64,000 bases of DNA from DATGPD01 sp041398565 (GCA_041398565.1 JAWKUN010000003.1:992001-1056000), one strand, 5' to 3'; positions 33,552 through 43,054 are shown, counted from the first letter of the stretch. Notes: generated by a model not told the origin, from the letters alone. Numbers and translations are program-made.

Positions 33552-34403
33552 ATGCGCTGGCAAGGTGAGCGAGAGAGCGAGAACGTCGAAGACCGCCGCG
33601 GCCGCGGCAGCGTGCCGATGAAGGCCGGCGCCATGGGTGGCGGGGCGTTGATCCTGGTGATCATCGCCATGCTGTTCGGCCTCGACCCGAGCAAGCTGTT
33701 GAGCGGGCTGGGTGGCGGTGGCACGCCGGCGGCCGCGGCCGGCGAGGAGCGGCAGCTGACGCCACAGGAAATCGAGCTCAAGAAGTTCGTCGCTGTGGTC
33801 CTGGGCAGCACCGAGGACGTGTGGAACAAGGTCCTGAACGCGCGGGGGTCGAGCTACCGGGAGCCGACGCTGACCTTGTTCTCGGGCGCGGTCGCCACGG
33901 CGTGCGGCACCCAGAGTTCGCAGGTCGGACCCTTCTACTGCCCCGGCGACCAGCACGTGTATCTGGACACCGACTTCTTCATCACCATGAAGAACCGGCT
34001 CGGAGCGCCGGGTGACTTCGCCCAGGCCTACGTGATCGCGCACGAAGTCGGCCACCACGTGCAGAACTTGCTGGGCTACTCGGAGAAGGTGCACGCCCTG
34101 CACGGGCGCGTCTCCCAGGAGGAGTACAACCGCGCGTCGGTGCGGCTCGAGCTGCAGGCGGACTTCTTGGCCGGCGTGTGGGCGCACCACGCGCAGAAGC
34201 TGCGCAACATCCTGGAGGCGGGCGATATCGAGGAGGCGATGGGTGCCGCCGCCGCCGTCGGCGACGACAAGCTGCAGCGCGAGGCGACGGGCACCGTGCG
34301 GCCGGAGACCTTCACCCACGGCACCTCGAAGCAGCGCATGCAGGCCTTCGACCTCGGGCTGCGCACCGGCGACATCCAGCGCGCCGCCGAGTTCTTCCAG
34401 TAA
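33552..34403 (+). CDS. Neutral zinc metallopeptidase (YpfJ family)
   Basis: A 283-residue protein of the putative neutral zinc metallopeptidase family (PF04228). The N terminus is cytoplasmic and polar (RWQGERESENVEDRRG), followed by one membrane helix (GGGALILVIIAMLFGLD) and an outward-facing peptidase domain with H164-E-V-G-H168 in IAHEVGHHVQN. A likely third ligand lies in RLELQADFLAG. Four cysteines (ACGTQ, FYCPGD) fit the family. The physiological substrate is unknown. It is followed by a strong bidirectional hairpin. Confidence 0.92.
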   Translation: MRWQGERESENVEDRRGRGSVPMKAGAMGGGALILVIIAMLFGLDPSKLLSGLGGGGTPAAAAGEERQLTPQEIELKKFVAVVLGSTEDVWNKVLNARGSSYREPTLTLFSGAVATACGTQSSQVGPFYCPGDQHVYLDTDFFITMKNRLGAPGDFAQAYVIAHEVGHHVQNLLGYSEKVHALHGRVSQEEYNRASVRLELQADFLAGVWAHHAQKLRNILEAGDIEEAMGAAAAVGDDKLQREATGTVRPETFTHGTSKQRMQAFDLGLRTGDIQRAAEFFQ

Positions 34404-34405
34404 GG

Positions 34406-34434
34406 CACATGGTGGAGTCAGGCTCCACCATGTG
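34406..34434. terminator. Bidirectional terminator hairpin
   Basis: A perfect 12-bp stem pairs CACATGGTGGAG (34406-34417) with CTCCACCATGTG (34423-34434) around a TCAGG loop, exactly between the convergent metallopeptidase and CHRD genes. No T tract is present. Confidence 0.7.
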
Positions 34435-34436
34435 GG

Positions 34437-35933
34437 TTACTGCAGCTGCATGTCGAGCGCGTTGCTGGCGCGCAGGCCCTGGTCGAGCAGGAACCACTGC
34501 GCGTAGAGGTGGCCGCCGCGCAGGGTCGGGACGAGCGGGACGCCGAGCGGGAAGCGGGCGCAGCCGGTCGCATCGGTGGCGAGAACCACGCTGACGGCGA
34601 GGTCGTGGAACAGGAAGCAGGTCGGCGCACCCACGAGTCCCAGTTCCAGGGGCAGAGGAAGGCCGAGCGCGGTGTCCCGATTGGCACCGAGGGTGAACAC
34701 TGCGGGCGCGGTCGCCGCGCCGCCGGACAGGGTGACCTCGAACGTCGCGCCGAGGCAGGGGAAGCCGCTCGAGCCGATCTGACTGCGGCCACCGTTGCTG
34801 TTGGCGCAGGCGCCGCCGAACGGGGTCGGCAGGCGCGCCGCCTCCACCTGTCCACGGATCTCGCCACCGGGATTGGCCGCGGTGTGCACGTTCACGTACC
34901 AGAGTCCGCTGCGCGCGTCGGTCAGCGCCGCCGCGGTCTGCGCGCTCGAGGTGCCCGAGAACACCGTCGGTCCGCCGGCGAACGGCACGATGACCGACCC
35001 GTTCAACCCGATCGGGGCGCGGTGGATGTGCCCGGCCGTTCCGACCAGACCGCTGGTGGAGACCTCGTAGGTCACCGTGGCGTCCGGGTTGACGGTCAGG
35101 CAGCCCGATCCGAACGCGTTGGTGACGACCGGCGGCACCTCGTTGGCGCCCGAGAGAACGGCGCGGAAGTCGCCGACGTTGACGCGGATCTGCCCGCGGA
35201 TCTCACCGCCCGGGAAGGTCGTGGTGTGCACGTTGAAGTAGAGACCGTCGGCCTTCGCCGCCGCGACCTCGCTCGCCGTCAGCCGGCGCGTCACGCCGCA
35301 GTAGTCGGTGGGGCCGCCGTTGAGCGCCTCGAGCACCGGGCCGGCGACGCCTGCCGCACCGACGTGGAAGTGCGCGGCAGTGACGTTGACGAGACCCTGC
35401 GTGCGCACCGTGTAGACGATGCGGTCGTCGGGCTCGTGCAAGAAGGCGATGCCGACGCCGGTGGCGGTCGATCCGTTGGGCGGCACCTCTTGGGCACCGT
35501 CGAGGATCGCGGTCATGCGCGTCGCTGTCGGCAGCACGACCTGCCCGCGGATCTCGCCACCGGGGTTGACCGGCGTGTGCGCGTTGAGATAGGTGTCGCC
35601 GGCCAGCAGCAGGGCGGCGTTGGCGGCGGACAGCGTGCCGCTGCCGGTCCAGTCGCTGCCGTTGCTCGAACTCAGGGGGACGAGCACGCCGCCGTTGATG
35701 CCGACCGGACCCGCGTGCAGATGCGCGGCGGTCGCATTCACCAGCCCGTCGGTGTGCAAGAAGATGCGGACCTGGTTGCTGGCGGTGTCGAAGCGGACGA
35801 TGCCCCAACCGCGCGCACTCGTTGTGACCGGCGGCACCTCCTGGGCGCCATCGAGGCTCGCGGTGAAGTAGGTGGCCTGCGCCGCCGCGGTGGTCGCGAG
35901 CAGGAACGAGAGGAGGAGAGAAGTTCTGGTCAT
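34437..35933 (-). CDS. Secreted protein with three CHRD domains
   Basis: A 498-residue secreted protein. After a signal peptide (LLLSFLLATTAAAQ) come three CHRD domains (about 20-140, 145-268 and 272-395). Each has the repeated signatures ASLDGAQEVPPV-type start, AAHLHAGPVGINGGV-type middle and TYLNAHTPVNPGGEIRGQV-type end. The C-terminal 100 residues are a different beta domain ending in HLYAQWFLLDQGL, which I associate with planctomycete secreted proteins (inference). CHRD domains come from animal chordin; their bacterial role is unknown, probably binding or adhesion. Confidence 0.9.
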   Translation of the reverse strand: MTRTSLLLSFLLATTAAAQATYFTASLDGAQEVPPVTTSARGWGIVRFDTASNQVRIFLHTDGLVNATAAHLHAGPVGINGGVLVPLSSSNGSDWTGSGTLSAANAALLLAGDTYLNAHTPVNPGGEIRGQVVLPTATRMTAILDGAQEVPPNGSTATGVGIAFLHEPDDRIVYTVRTQGLVNVTAAHFHVGAAGVAGPVLEALNGGPTDYCGVTRRLTASEVAAAKADGLYFNVHTTTFPGGEIRGQIRVNVGDFRAVLSGANEVPPVVTNAFGSGCLTVNPDATVTYEVSTSGLVGTAGHIHRAPIGLNGSVIVPFAGGPTVFSGTSSAQTAAALTDARSGLWYVNVHTAANPGGEIRGQVEAARLPTPFGGACANSNGGRSQIGSSGFPCLGATFEVTLSGGAATAPAVFTLGANRDTALGLPLPLELGLVGAPTCFLFHDLAVSVVLATDATGCARFPLGVPLVPTLRGGHLYAQWFLLDQGLRASNALDMQLQ

Positions 35934-36119
35934 GGTGGGTTGCGTGTAGGTGCGAGGTGCTGTCTCGCGCCTGCGCGCTTTCCCGTCAAGTCGAGGTGTT
36001 TCCCGAGCTGTAGCCGCGCGAAGGGGCTCGCGCGCGAGTTGTTCGGCAACCGAACGCCGGTCGCCTTCACGTGTGCGGAAGGCGAACTCCAAGACGTGTC
36101 GTCGCCCGCGCGCAGCGCG

Positions 36120-36671
36120 TCAAGTCGCGTCGACGTCGTCGCGCGTCCACAGCGTCTGCACGCGCTCGGCGAAGCCGGTGGCCGCGAGTTCGTGCCAGAA
36201 CAGCACGAACTCCGCGTGACGCAGAGCGCGACGCTCGTGCAACAGGTCGAGCAGGTGCACCAGACCGCTCGCTTCGCCGTCGTGCAGCTCGCGGGAGAAA
36301 GCCGCCACTTGCTCGTGGTCGGCCAGGTAGCGCGCGCGCCGTCGAAGCCCGTCGAGCGCTCGGCGTAGCTCGCGGCGGATGCGGGCCATTCCCACGTCGA
36401 GGTCGTGGATGTCGCCCAGACGAGCCTGCACCTCCTTGAGTTGATCGATGATCTCCGCGCTCCACGGCGGCAGGCAGAAGGCCAGCGACTCGAGCGCGTA
36501 GCGCAGGCGCTTGCCGGCGATGCGCAGGTCGTGCAGCGGCTCTTCGGCGCACGGATCGAGGGCGCGCGGTGCCAACTCGAGCATCTCGTCGAGACGCGTG
36601 CCGAGCACCACGCCGACCTGGCTGCGGGTCGAGGCGAGGCCGTCGAGGTCAGGAATCGGGCGTGCTCTCAC
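36120..36671 (-). CDS. CHAD domain, C-terminal half
   Basis: 183 residues from a GTG that overlaps the upstream half-gene by 23 nt in another frame. It contains the second CHAD bundle with LHDLRIAGKRLRYALESLAF and ARLGDIHDLDVGMARI, rich in the Lys/Arg/His residues that bind polyphosphate. A normal CHAD protein is a single chain of about 300 residues holding both halves. This is therefore either a frameshifted gene (mutation or sequencing error) or a real two-gene split. The GTG has no clear ribosome-binding site, favouring a frameshift. Confidence 0.65.
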   Translation of the reverse strand: MRARPIPDLDGLASTRSQVGVVLGTRLDEMLELAPRALDPCAEEPLHDLRIAGKRLRYALESLAFCLPPWSAEIIDQLKEVQARLGDIHDLDVGMARIRRELRRALDGLRRRARYLADHEQVAAFSRELHDGEASGLVHLLDLLHERRALRHAEFVLFWHELAATGFAERVQTLWTRDDVDAT

Positions 36672-37221
36672 GGCTCTGGAGCAGGTGGTGGAGGTCGACG
36701 AAGCGCCAGAGGTCGAGGGGCGCGGCGGCGAAGTACGTGACCAACCGGCTCGGCCAGCCGGCCAGCTCGAAGTCGCGCAGCGCGTCGTGCAGGCTCGACT
36801 GCATGCGGTCGCGGCGCCGCTGCAGCGCGCGGCACGCGGCGGCGAGTTCGGGGTTGTCCGGGCGCTCCCCCGCGAGTTCGGCGGCGAGCCCGAGCAGCAC
36901 GTCGAGGTCGCGCGTTCTGCCCAGACCATCGGCGAGGTCGCTCAGCGCCCGCCGGGCGTCGCGCACCAGGTCGGCGTCGAAAAGGGACTGGAAGTCGCTG
37001 AGCGCGGTGCGCGCCCGGCGCGCGGCGACGCGCAGACGGCGCACCGATTCGACGTCCGCGTTCCACGCCGCCTCGCGCAGCGACAGCAATCGGCGCACGT
37101 GGCCGAGGATGACTCGCTGTGCGGCCGCCGCCAGCGGCCAGTCCGGGCGCGGATCCGTGTCGAGCGCGGGCGGAAAGGCGAGGTGGGCGAAGGCGGGACG
37201 CATGGCGCGGCGAGCCAGCAT
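36649..37221 (-). CDS. CHAD domain, N-terminal half
   Basis: 190 residues with the first CHAD bundle: ADVESVRRLRVAARRARTAL (the basic conserved helix), LADGLGRTRDLDVLLGLAAE and a final LRDFELAGWPSR. It stops at TGA just where the second bundle should begin, while the next frame continues with the second half, so the two make one CHAD domain together. CHAD proteins bind inorganic polyphosphate. The divergent neighbour is an exopolyphosphatase, supporting a polyphosphate role. Confidence 0.7.
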   Translation of the reverse strand: MLARRAMRPAFAHLAFPPALDTDPRPDWPLAAAAQRVILGHVRRLLSLREAAWNADVESVRRLRVAARRARTALSDFQSLFDADLVRDARRALSDLADGLGRTRDLDVLLGLAAELAGERPDNPELAAACRALQRRRDRMQSSLHDALRDFELAGWPSRLVTYFAAAPLDLWRFVDLHHLLQSRESTPDS

Positions 37222-37324
37222 TCGAACCGAGCCTGGGCGGCGCGCAACCGTACCGTGAAGGTCGTGCGCAGAGCCGAACCGACAGGCCCTTGATCCCGGC
37301 CGTTGCCACCGGCACTTTGGTGCG

Positions 37325-38890
37325 GTGCCAGGCGCACGCGCACCGGACGGCATCGCGGTCGTCGACCTCGGATCCAACAGCTTCCACCTGATGACCGCAC
37401 GCCTGGTCGACGGGGAGCCCATCGTCGTCGACCGTCTGCGCGAGCCGGTGCAGCTCGCCGCCGGGCTCGACGAGCGCCGCCGTTTGGAGCCGGACGTGGT
37501 CGAGCGGGCGCTGGCTTGCCTGCGCCGCTTCGGGCAGCGCCTGCGCGAGACGCCGAACTACCGGGTGCGTGCCGTCGGGACCAACACGTTCCGCGTGGCG
37601 CGCGACGCGGGCGAGTTCATCGAGCGTGCCGAGGCGGCGCTGGGCCATCCGATCGACGTGGTCTCCGGCACCGAGGAGGCGCGTCTCATCTTCCTGGGCG
37701 TCAGCCATACCCTGCCCGACGACGGCAAGAGCCGCATCGTCGCCGACATCGGTGGCGGTAGCACCGAGTGCATCCTCGGCCGCGGCTTCGAGATCCTCGA
37801 CGCGCACAGCCTGCACATGGGTTGCATCGGCTTCTCCCAGCGGTTCTTTCCGGACGGGCAGATCGAGCGCAAGGCGATGGACGCGGCGTTGCTGGCGGCT
37901 CGCCTCGAGCTGCGCCCGCTCGAGCACCGCTTCAAGCAGATCGGCTGGGACCATGCGGTCGGATCGTCGGGCACGGTGCGCACCGCGCGCGATGTGCTGG
38001 TGGCCGAGGGGCTCAGCGAGCGCGGGGTCACGGCGCGCGGTTTGCGCGGTTTGCGCAAGAAGATGTGCGACGCCGGCCACTTGGACGCGTGCAACTTCGT
38101 CGGCGTGCGCCGCGACCGCGCCGCGGTGTTCCCCGGCGGCGTCGCCATCCTGTCGGCCATCCTCGACACCTTCCAGCTCGAGCGGCTCGACTTCAGCACC
38201 GGTTCCCTGCGCGAGGGGGTCGCCTACGACCTGCTGGGCCGCATCCGGCACGAGGACATCCGCGAACGCACCATCCGCATCTTCCAGGAGCGCTACCACG
38301 TCGACGTCTCGCAGGCCTCGCGGGTCGAGCGCGTGGCCGACCGCTTGTGGCGCGCCGTCAAGACGGAGTGGCAGCTCGACGACGACGAGATGCACAGCTG
38401 GTTGCGATGGGCGGCCCGTCTGCACGAGATCGGCTTGGCCGTTTCCTACCGCAACCACCATCACCACGGCCGCTACCTGATCGAGAACTCCGACATGCCG
38501 GGCTTCGCCCGCAACGATCAACGCGTGCTGGCGGCGCTGGTCGGACTGCACCGCCGTCGTGTCCGCACCGAGACGATGGACTTGGTGCCGCCGATGCTGC
38601 AGGGCCCGGTGCGTGGTCTGGTGGCCGTGCTGCGGCTGGCGGTCGTGCTCAACCGGGGGCGGGCGCCGCAGGCGCCGTGGCCGAGCGAGATCGAGGTCGA
38701 CCGCGAGCGCCTGACCTTGCGCTTCGGATCGACCTTCGTGCGCGAGCACCCACTGACCATCGCCGACCTGAACGCCGAGTCGGAGGCGTTCAAGGTGCTG
38801 GGCTACAAGCTGCGCCTCAAGGAGGTTTCGTCCCGGCTGGCCAGCGGCGACGAATGGGCGCCGCCGGCGCCGAAGGGCCTACGGCGATGA
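37325..38890 (+). CDS. ppx: Exopolyphosphatase (Ppx/GppA family)
   Basis: A 521-residue Ppx/GppA phosphatase that releases phosphate from polyphosphate or converts pppGpp to ppGpp. The ASKHA-fold phosphate loops are visible: VVDLGSNSFHLM near 14-25, VRAVGTNTFRVA, SGTEEARLIFLG and ADIGGGSTECI. The C-terminal HD-like half (about 310-500) has WAARLHEIG and HHHHGRYLIENS. Translation probably starts at GTG 37325. It faces the CHAD halves and overlaps the next small gene by ATGA, so they form one unit. Confidence 0.93.
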   Translation: MPGARAPDGIAVVDLGSNSFHLMTARLVDGEPIVVDRLREPVQLAAGLDERRRLEPDVVERALACLRRFGQRLRETPNYRVRAVGTNTFRVARDAGEFIERAEAALGHPIDVVSGTEEARLIFLGVSHTLPDDGKSRIVADIGGGSTECILGRGFEILDAHSLHMGCIGFSQRFFPDGQIERKAMDAALLAARLELRPLEHRFKQIGWDHAVGSSGTVRTARDVLVAEGLSERGVTARGLRGLRKKMCDAGHLDACNFVGVRRDRAAVFPGGVAILSAILDTFQLERLDFSTGSLREGVAYDLLGRIRHEDIRERTIRIFQERYHVDVSQASRVERVADRLWRAVKTEWQLDDDEMHSWLRWAARLHEIGLAVSYRNHHHHGRYLIENSDMPGFARNDQRVLAALVGLHRRRVRTETMDLVPPMLQGPVRGLVAVLRLAVVLNRGRAPQAPWPSEIEVDRERLTLRFGSTFVREHPLTIADLNAESEAFKVLGYKLRLKEVSSRLASGDEWAPPAPKGLRR

Positions 38891-39150
38891 CCCACTACTC
38901 GCACGATCCCATCGATACCCTCGTCGCCGAGCTGCGTCGGGCAGCCAAGGCGGAGGCCGCCGACGCGCGGGTGACCGTGTCGGGCGACCGCCTGCGCCTC
39001 CTCGCCGACGAGCTGTCGCGGCTGCTGCAGAGCAGCGCGTTCTTGCGTCGGCAGAACGCCAAGCTGCGCCGGCGCATCGAGCGGCTGAAGGCCGGCATGG
39101 CCGACGACGACGCGGAGGCGAGCGACGCAGACCTCCCGACCGAGGGCTGA
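38887..39150 (+). CDS. Small coiled-coil protein coupled to ppx
   Basis: An 87-residue polar, helical protein with a heptad-like stretch (DRLRLLADELSRLLQSSAFL then RRQNAKLRRRIERLKAGMA) and an acidic tail (DDDAEASDADLPTEG). Its ATG overlaps the ppx stop by 4 nt, so translation is coupled and an accessory role for the phosphatase is plausible. I do not recognise a family. Confidence 0.65.
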   Translation: MTHYSHDPIDTLVAELRRAAKAEAADARVTVSGDRLRLLADELSRLLQSSAFLRRQNAKLRRRIERLKAGMADDDAEASDADLPTEG

Positions 39151-39166
39151 GCCGGCGCCGGGCCTG

Positions 39167-41824
39167 CTACAGGCGCACGTCCAGCTCCACCGGTGCCCCG
39201 GGGACCAGGTGGGCGGTGGCCGAAGTGTCGTCGAGGCCGTCGCCGCGCAGCACGTGGACGCGGTACTTCCCCGGCGGCAGGCCGTCGAACGTGGCGACCC
39301 CGTGCGCGTCGGTGCGCCCGATCGTGCCGGCGACCCGGCTGCGGTCCGCCGACAGCTGCAGGCGCACGCCGGGGGCGGCGCGACGCGAACCGTAGGTCAC
39401 CCGCACCCGCACCGAGCAGGCCGGCTCGAACTGCACGGGCACGGGTTCCTGCGTGCCGGCCTTGACCGCGGGCAGCTCGCACACCAGGCCGTCCGCCAGC
39501 GCGGTCGCCGAGATGGCGCCACGCACGGGCAGCGAGGTCAGCGTCCCTTCGCCGCGGTCGTCGAAGGTGACCCGCACGGTGCGCGCCGGCTGCCGTCCGC
39601 GGTCGTGCAAGGTGACCGTCGCCGTGCCGACGAAAGGACGACCGTCCGGCGAGAGCGCGCGCAGGCTCAGCGAACTGCCTTCGAGCACAGCGGGGTCGAA
39701 GACGAAGCTCTGCGTTCCCGTCACCACGCCCGTGCGCTCGTCGCTGACCCAAGGGCGCGTCGGGTCGGGGACGCACACCAGACGGAAGCGGAGCTCCGGG
39801 CGCAAGCGCTGGATCTCGTACAAGCCCTTTCCGTCGGCCTCGGCGGTGACGGCAGGCGCGCCGGGCGGACGGTCGGGGTAGGCCGACACGGTCGCACCGG
39901 CGATCGGCTTGCCATCGGTCCAGCGCACCTCGCCGATCAGCTGTCCCCATGAGCCGAGCTGGAAGTCGGCGATCGCGTTGCCGCGTCGACCGCTGACCCT
40001 CTGCGGGTCGGTGGGTGCCCACTGCGGATGGCTGGCCAGGAGCACCGAGTCTTCGGGAATCGCCAACTCGTAGCGGCCTTCGCGATCGGTGGTGACGCTG
40101 CGTGCCAGCTCGAGCAGCTTCTGCAGGCCCTGCCCGTCGGCGGTGGGAATGGCCGTGACCACCGCGTCGGCGCACGGGACGCCGAACGGGTCCGTGACGC
40201 GCCCGGTCACGATGCTCTGCGGCAGCAGCCTGAGCTCGAGCTTCGAGCGGTTGCGCGCGAACACCCACGCCGAGCGCAGGTCGCCCTGCGACCCGGACAC
40301 GGCGATTTCGAGGCGCGAGGGTGGCAGCACGCAAGCGAAGGTGCCGTCGGCCTCCGTGGCGATGCGCGCCTCGGCGCGCATGTCGCGCTGGCCGGTTGCC
40401 GGATCGACGACGACGACGTGCACGGCGGCCTGCGACGCCGGCTTGCCCTTCGCGTCGCGCACCCGGCCGAAGATGCGGACGCCGTCGCCGACGCACAGGG
40501 CGGCGAATGTGGTGTGCGCCTGGGCGTCGAGTGCTTCGTACTGCGATACCCGGCCGCGGTCGTCGGTCGCGACCAGGCGAGTCCCGGGCGTGGCCGGCAC
40601 GCGGCAGACGCCGCGACGGTCGGTGCGGGCGAGCAGGCGCGGGCCGATGCCCACCACCAGCTCGGGTGTTGGGGGCAACGAGTGCTCGCCGGCGACCGAG
40701 GCGGCGTCGTCCTCGCGTTCCGCGGTGGAGCCCGGCTCCATGCGCTGCAGGAGTGCGATCGGCGGCGACCCCTGTCGTCCGCCCATCTCCTCCTCGGCGT
40801 CGGCCCCGAGCACGTGCAAGCGCCGCGCCCCTGATCCGCGGGAGTGCGCGTCCTCGCGTAGGGCGAGCACCAGTGGCGCCTCCGCGTGCCACACGCGCGC
40901 GTCTGCAACCGGCGCGCCGTGCTCGTCGTGCACGAAGACGAGCAGACCCTGTCCAGGGACGTCGTCGGGGATCGCCGAGGCTGCCGCGTGCGGCGGCGTC
41001 GCGGTCGTGCGGACGGTCTGCGCCGGGTCGCTCGACTTGACCGTGGCCGCGCTTTCCATGGCAGCCGCCGCCTCTGGCGATGCCCCCGCGGTCGCCACGG
41101 GGGGAGCGGCTCGCGCTTCGTCGGCCGGACCGACGTCGTCGGACCAGAACAGCGCCGAGACGCCGAGCGCGAGCAATGCCGCCACTGCCACCAGAGTCTT
41201 CGTCTGCGTACTCATCCACAGGCTCCCTGTCGTGATCGTCCAGCCGCTGCCTGCCGCGAGGCCGCCCTTCGTCGCGGCGCCGGTGGCGCCCATCGTCGGC
41301 CAGGCAAACAACGCTGCCCACGACGAACTGGCGCCGAAGCGGGGTTCGAGCGCGGTGCGCAGGCGTTGGGTGCCGCGCACCAGACGCGTGCGCACGGTCG
41401 CCACCGGGCAGCCCAGGGCGGTCGCGATGGCCCCGGTCTTCATGCCGTCGAAGTAGCGCAGCAGGATCACCGTGCGGTAGGGCTCGTCCAGGGCGAGCAC
41501 TGCGTCGACGACGTGCGCGTGCGCCTCGGCACGCACGACGACATCGTGCGTCGAGGGCGTCGCCTCGGCTCGCGTCGCAGCGCGCTCGCTCTGCGCCGCC
41601 AGGCGGGCTCGGACGCGGCGTCGCAGCATCACGGTGCGCGCCACGGTGGTGAGCCAGCCGCGCCACGAGTCGTCGCGACGTGGCGGCTGGGTCAGCGCCA
41701 GCACTGCCACGTCCTGGGCGACGTCGTCGGCAAGGTGGGCGTCGCCGCTCATGCCGGCCACGAGGCGCCGCAGCCAGGTGCTGTCGCGCAGGAGGGTCTC
41801 GGCTCGAGGCAGCAGCGGGGTCAT
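39167..41824 (-). CDS. ECF sigma factor fused to membrane-anchored repeat region
   Basis: An 885-residue protein in two parts. Residues 1-165 are an ECF sigma factor: region 2 with AHLADDVAQDVAVLAL and WRGWLTTVARTVMLRR, region 4 with LDEPYRTVILLRYFDGMKTG and the helix-turn-helix AIATALGCPVATVRTRLVRG. A membrane helix follows near 215-235 (TLVAVAALLALGVSALF), then a Pro/Ala-rich linker and about six carboxypeptidase-regulatory-like beta domains outside. The sigma factor thus carries its own membrane tether and outer domain instead of an anti-sigma factor. ATG 41824 is preferred. Confidence 0.88.
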   Translation of the reverse strand: MTPLLPRAETLLRDSTWLRRLVAGMSGDAHLADDVAQDVAVLALTQPPRRDDSWRGWLTTVARTVMLRRRVRARLAAQSERAATRAEATPSTHDVVVRAEAHAHVVDAVLALDEPYRTVILLRYFDGMKTGAIATALGCPVATVRTRLVRGTQRLRTALEPRFGASSSWAALFAWPTMGATGAATKGGLAAGSGWTITTGSLWMSTQTKTLVAVAALLALGVSALFWSDDVGPADEARAAPPVATAGASPEAAAAMESAATVKSSDPAQTVRTTATPPHAAASAIPDDVPGQGLLVFVHDEHGAPVADARVWHAEAPLVLALREDAHSRGSGARRLHVLGADAEEEMGGRQGSPPIALLQRMEPGSTAEREDDAASVAGEHSLPPTPELVVGIGPRLLARTDRRGVCRVPATPGTRLVATDDRGRVSQYEALDAQAHTTFAALCVGDGVRIFGRVRDAKGKPASQAAVHVVVVDPATGQRDMRAEARIATEADGTFACVLPPSRLEIAVSGSQGDLRSAWVFARNRSKLELRLLPQSIVTGRVTDPFGVPCADAVVTAIPTADGQGLQKLLELARSVTTDREGRYELAIPEDSVLLASHPQWAPTDPQRVSGRRGNAIADFQLGSWGQLIGEVRWTDGKPIAGATVSAYPDRPPGAPAVTAEADGKGLYEIQRLRPELRFRLVCVPDPTRPWVSDERTGVVTGTQSFVFDPAVLEGSSLSLRALSPDGRPFVGTATVTLHDRGRQPARTVRVTFDDRGEGTLTSLPVRGAISATALADGLVCELPAVKAGTQEPVPVQFEPACSVRVRVTYGSRRAAPGVRLQLSADRSRVAGTIGRTDAHGVATFDGLPPGKYRVHVLRGDGLDDTSATAHLVPGAPVELDVRL

Positions 41825-42172
41825 GTCCGAGGGTAGAAGACGCGAGAGGGACAAAACGACTCGCACACGGTGCCGCCAGTTTCCCTTCGAAGGTCGCGGG
41901 AGGGGGCCCGGCCCGAGTCGACCCCTCGGACCTGCCCGCCGACCCCGGGCCGCCAGGGGATCGCTCCCGCAGCGTGCGGGAGAGCGGGGGGCGTCCGGCG
42001 ACGCCAGATTCGGCCGCGCGTCGACCCCATCGCTCGGGGATCTCCGCCCCTGTTGCCGCCCGCGTCAGGCACCCGGCGCCCTTTTTGACGCCAGGTAGAA
42101 AAGCTGTGGGGATCACCCGGAGTTCGGAGCCTGGGGCCCTTGCCTGGCCCATGTCCTTTTCTCCGACCCCAA
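41825..42172. other. Divergent promoter region, sigma fusion and lipoprotein
   Basis: A 348-nt gap between divergent genes. No repeat copy, strong hairpin or clear promoter was recognised. An autoregulated promoter of the sigma factor would be expected here. Confidence 0.4.
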
Positions 42173-43054
42173 ATGCGTTCGCTCATCCTCGCCTCGGTCC
42201 TTCTCGCCGCCTGCGCCACCACCACCCCCCGCGCACCCGCGCCCGCGTCCCAGTCCAACGACGCGGGCCGCGCCTGGAACGCGCGCCTGCCGCAGCCGGT
42301 CACCATGCCCACGATCTTCGAGGGGCCGGTGGTGGAGGGCAGCGTGCGGCCGATGGTGATCTACCAACGCCTGCCCGAGACGTCGATCTTCGGCGGCGGT
42401 GACTTCCAGGTGTACGCGCTGCAGCTGCGCGTGCCGATCACCGACCGGCTGGGCTTCATCGCCACGAAGGACGGCTACATCGACCTGAACCCCGGCAACG
42501 GGGGTGACCAGGAAGGCTTCGCCGACGTCGCCGCGGGCCTCAAGTACGCGGTCATCCAGGACGCGGAGAACGGCCTGATCGTGACGCCCGGCTTCGTGTT
42601 CGAGGCGGACGTGGGCAACCACGACGTGTTCCAGGGCAACGGCGACGGCCTCTTGCGCATGTTCGTGGCGGCCGGGTTGGAGCGCGAGCGGTTCAACTTC
42701 CTGGCCAACGTCGGCTACAACCTGCCGATGGACGGGGCCGCCGAGAGCCACTCGATCGACTACCACGCGCACGTGTCGTACGAGGCGCACGCCAACGTGC
42801 AGCCGCTGGTGGAGCTGCACGGCATCACCTACACGCGCGACGGTGGCGCGCTGCCCGTCAACTTCGAGGGTGGCGACCTGATCAACCTCGGTGCCACGAA
42901 CGTGTCCGGCCGGACGGTGGTGACCGGGGCGGTCGGCGCGCGCTTTCCCATCAACCCCACGGTCAGCCTCGGGGTCGCCTACGAGTTCCCGATCGGCTCG
43001 CCGCACGATCTGCTGAAGGACCGTGTCACACTGGACGGCGTGATCAGCTTCTGA
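42173..43054 (+). CDS. Outer-membrane beta-barrel lipoprotein
   Basis: A 293-residue protein with a short lipoprotein signal (RSLILASVLLAAC; Cys near 14). The rest alternates polar and hydrophobic residues in strands typical of an 8-12-stranded outer-membrane barrel (LRVPITDRLGFIATKDGYID, GLIVTPGFVFEADVGN, RFNFLANVGYNLPM) and ends with Phe (TLDGVISF), the usual C-terminal residue for barrel assembly. No substrate can be inferred. It is a monocistronic unit between the sigma fusion and the U32 gene. Confidence 0.75.
   Translation: MRSLILASVLLAACATTTPRAPAPASQSNDAGRAWNARLPQPVTMPTIFEGPVVEGSVRPMVIYQRLPETSIFGGGDFQVYALQLRVPITDRLGFIATKDGYIDLNPGNGGDQEGFADVAAGLKYAVIQDAENGLIVTPGFVFEADVGNHDVFQGNGDGLLRMFVAAGLERERFNFLANVGYNLPMDGAAESHSIDYHAHVSYEAHANVQPLVELHGITYTRDGGALPVNFEGGDLINLGATNVSGRTVVTGAVGARFPINPTVSLGVAYEFPIGSPHDLLKDRVTLDGVISF

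Noticed and set aside
38895..42152. Second long reverse frame in the sigma-fusion region
   Set aside because: It runs through the same DNA as the sigma fusion in another frame and is Arg/Ala-rich with no motif.
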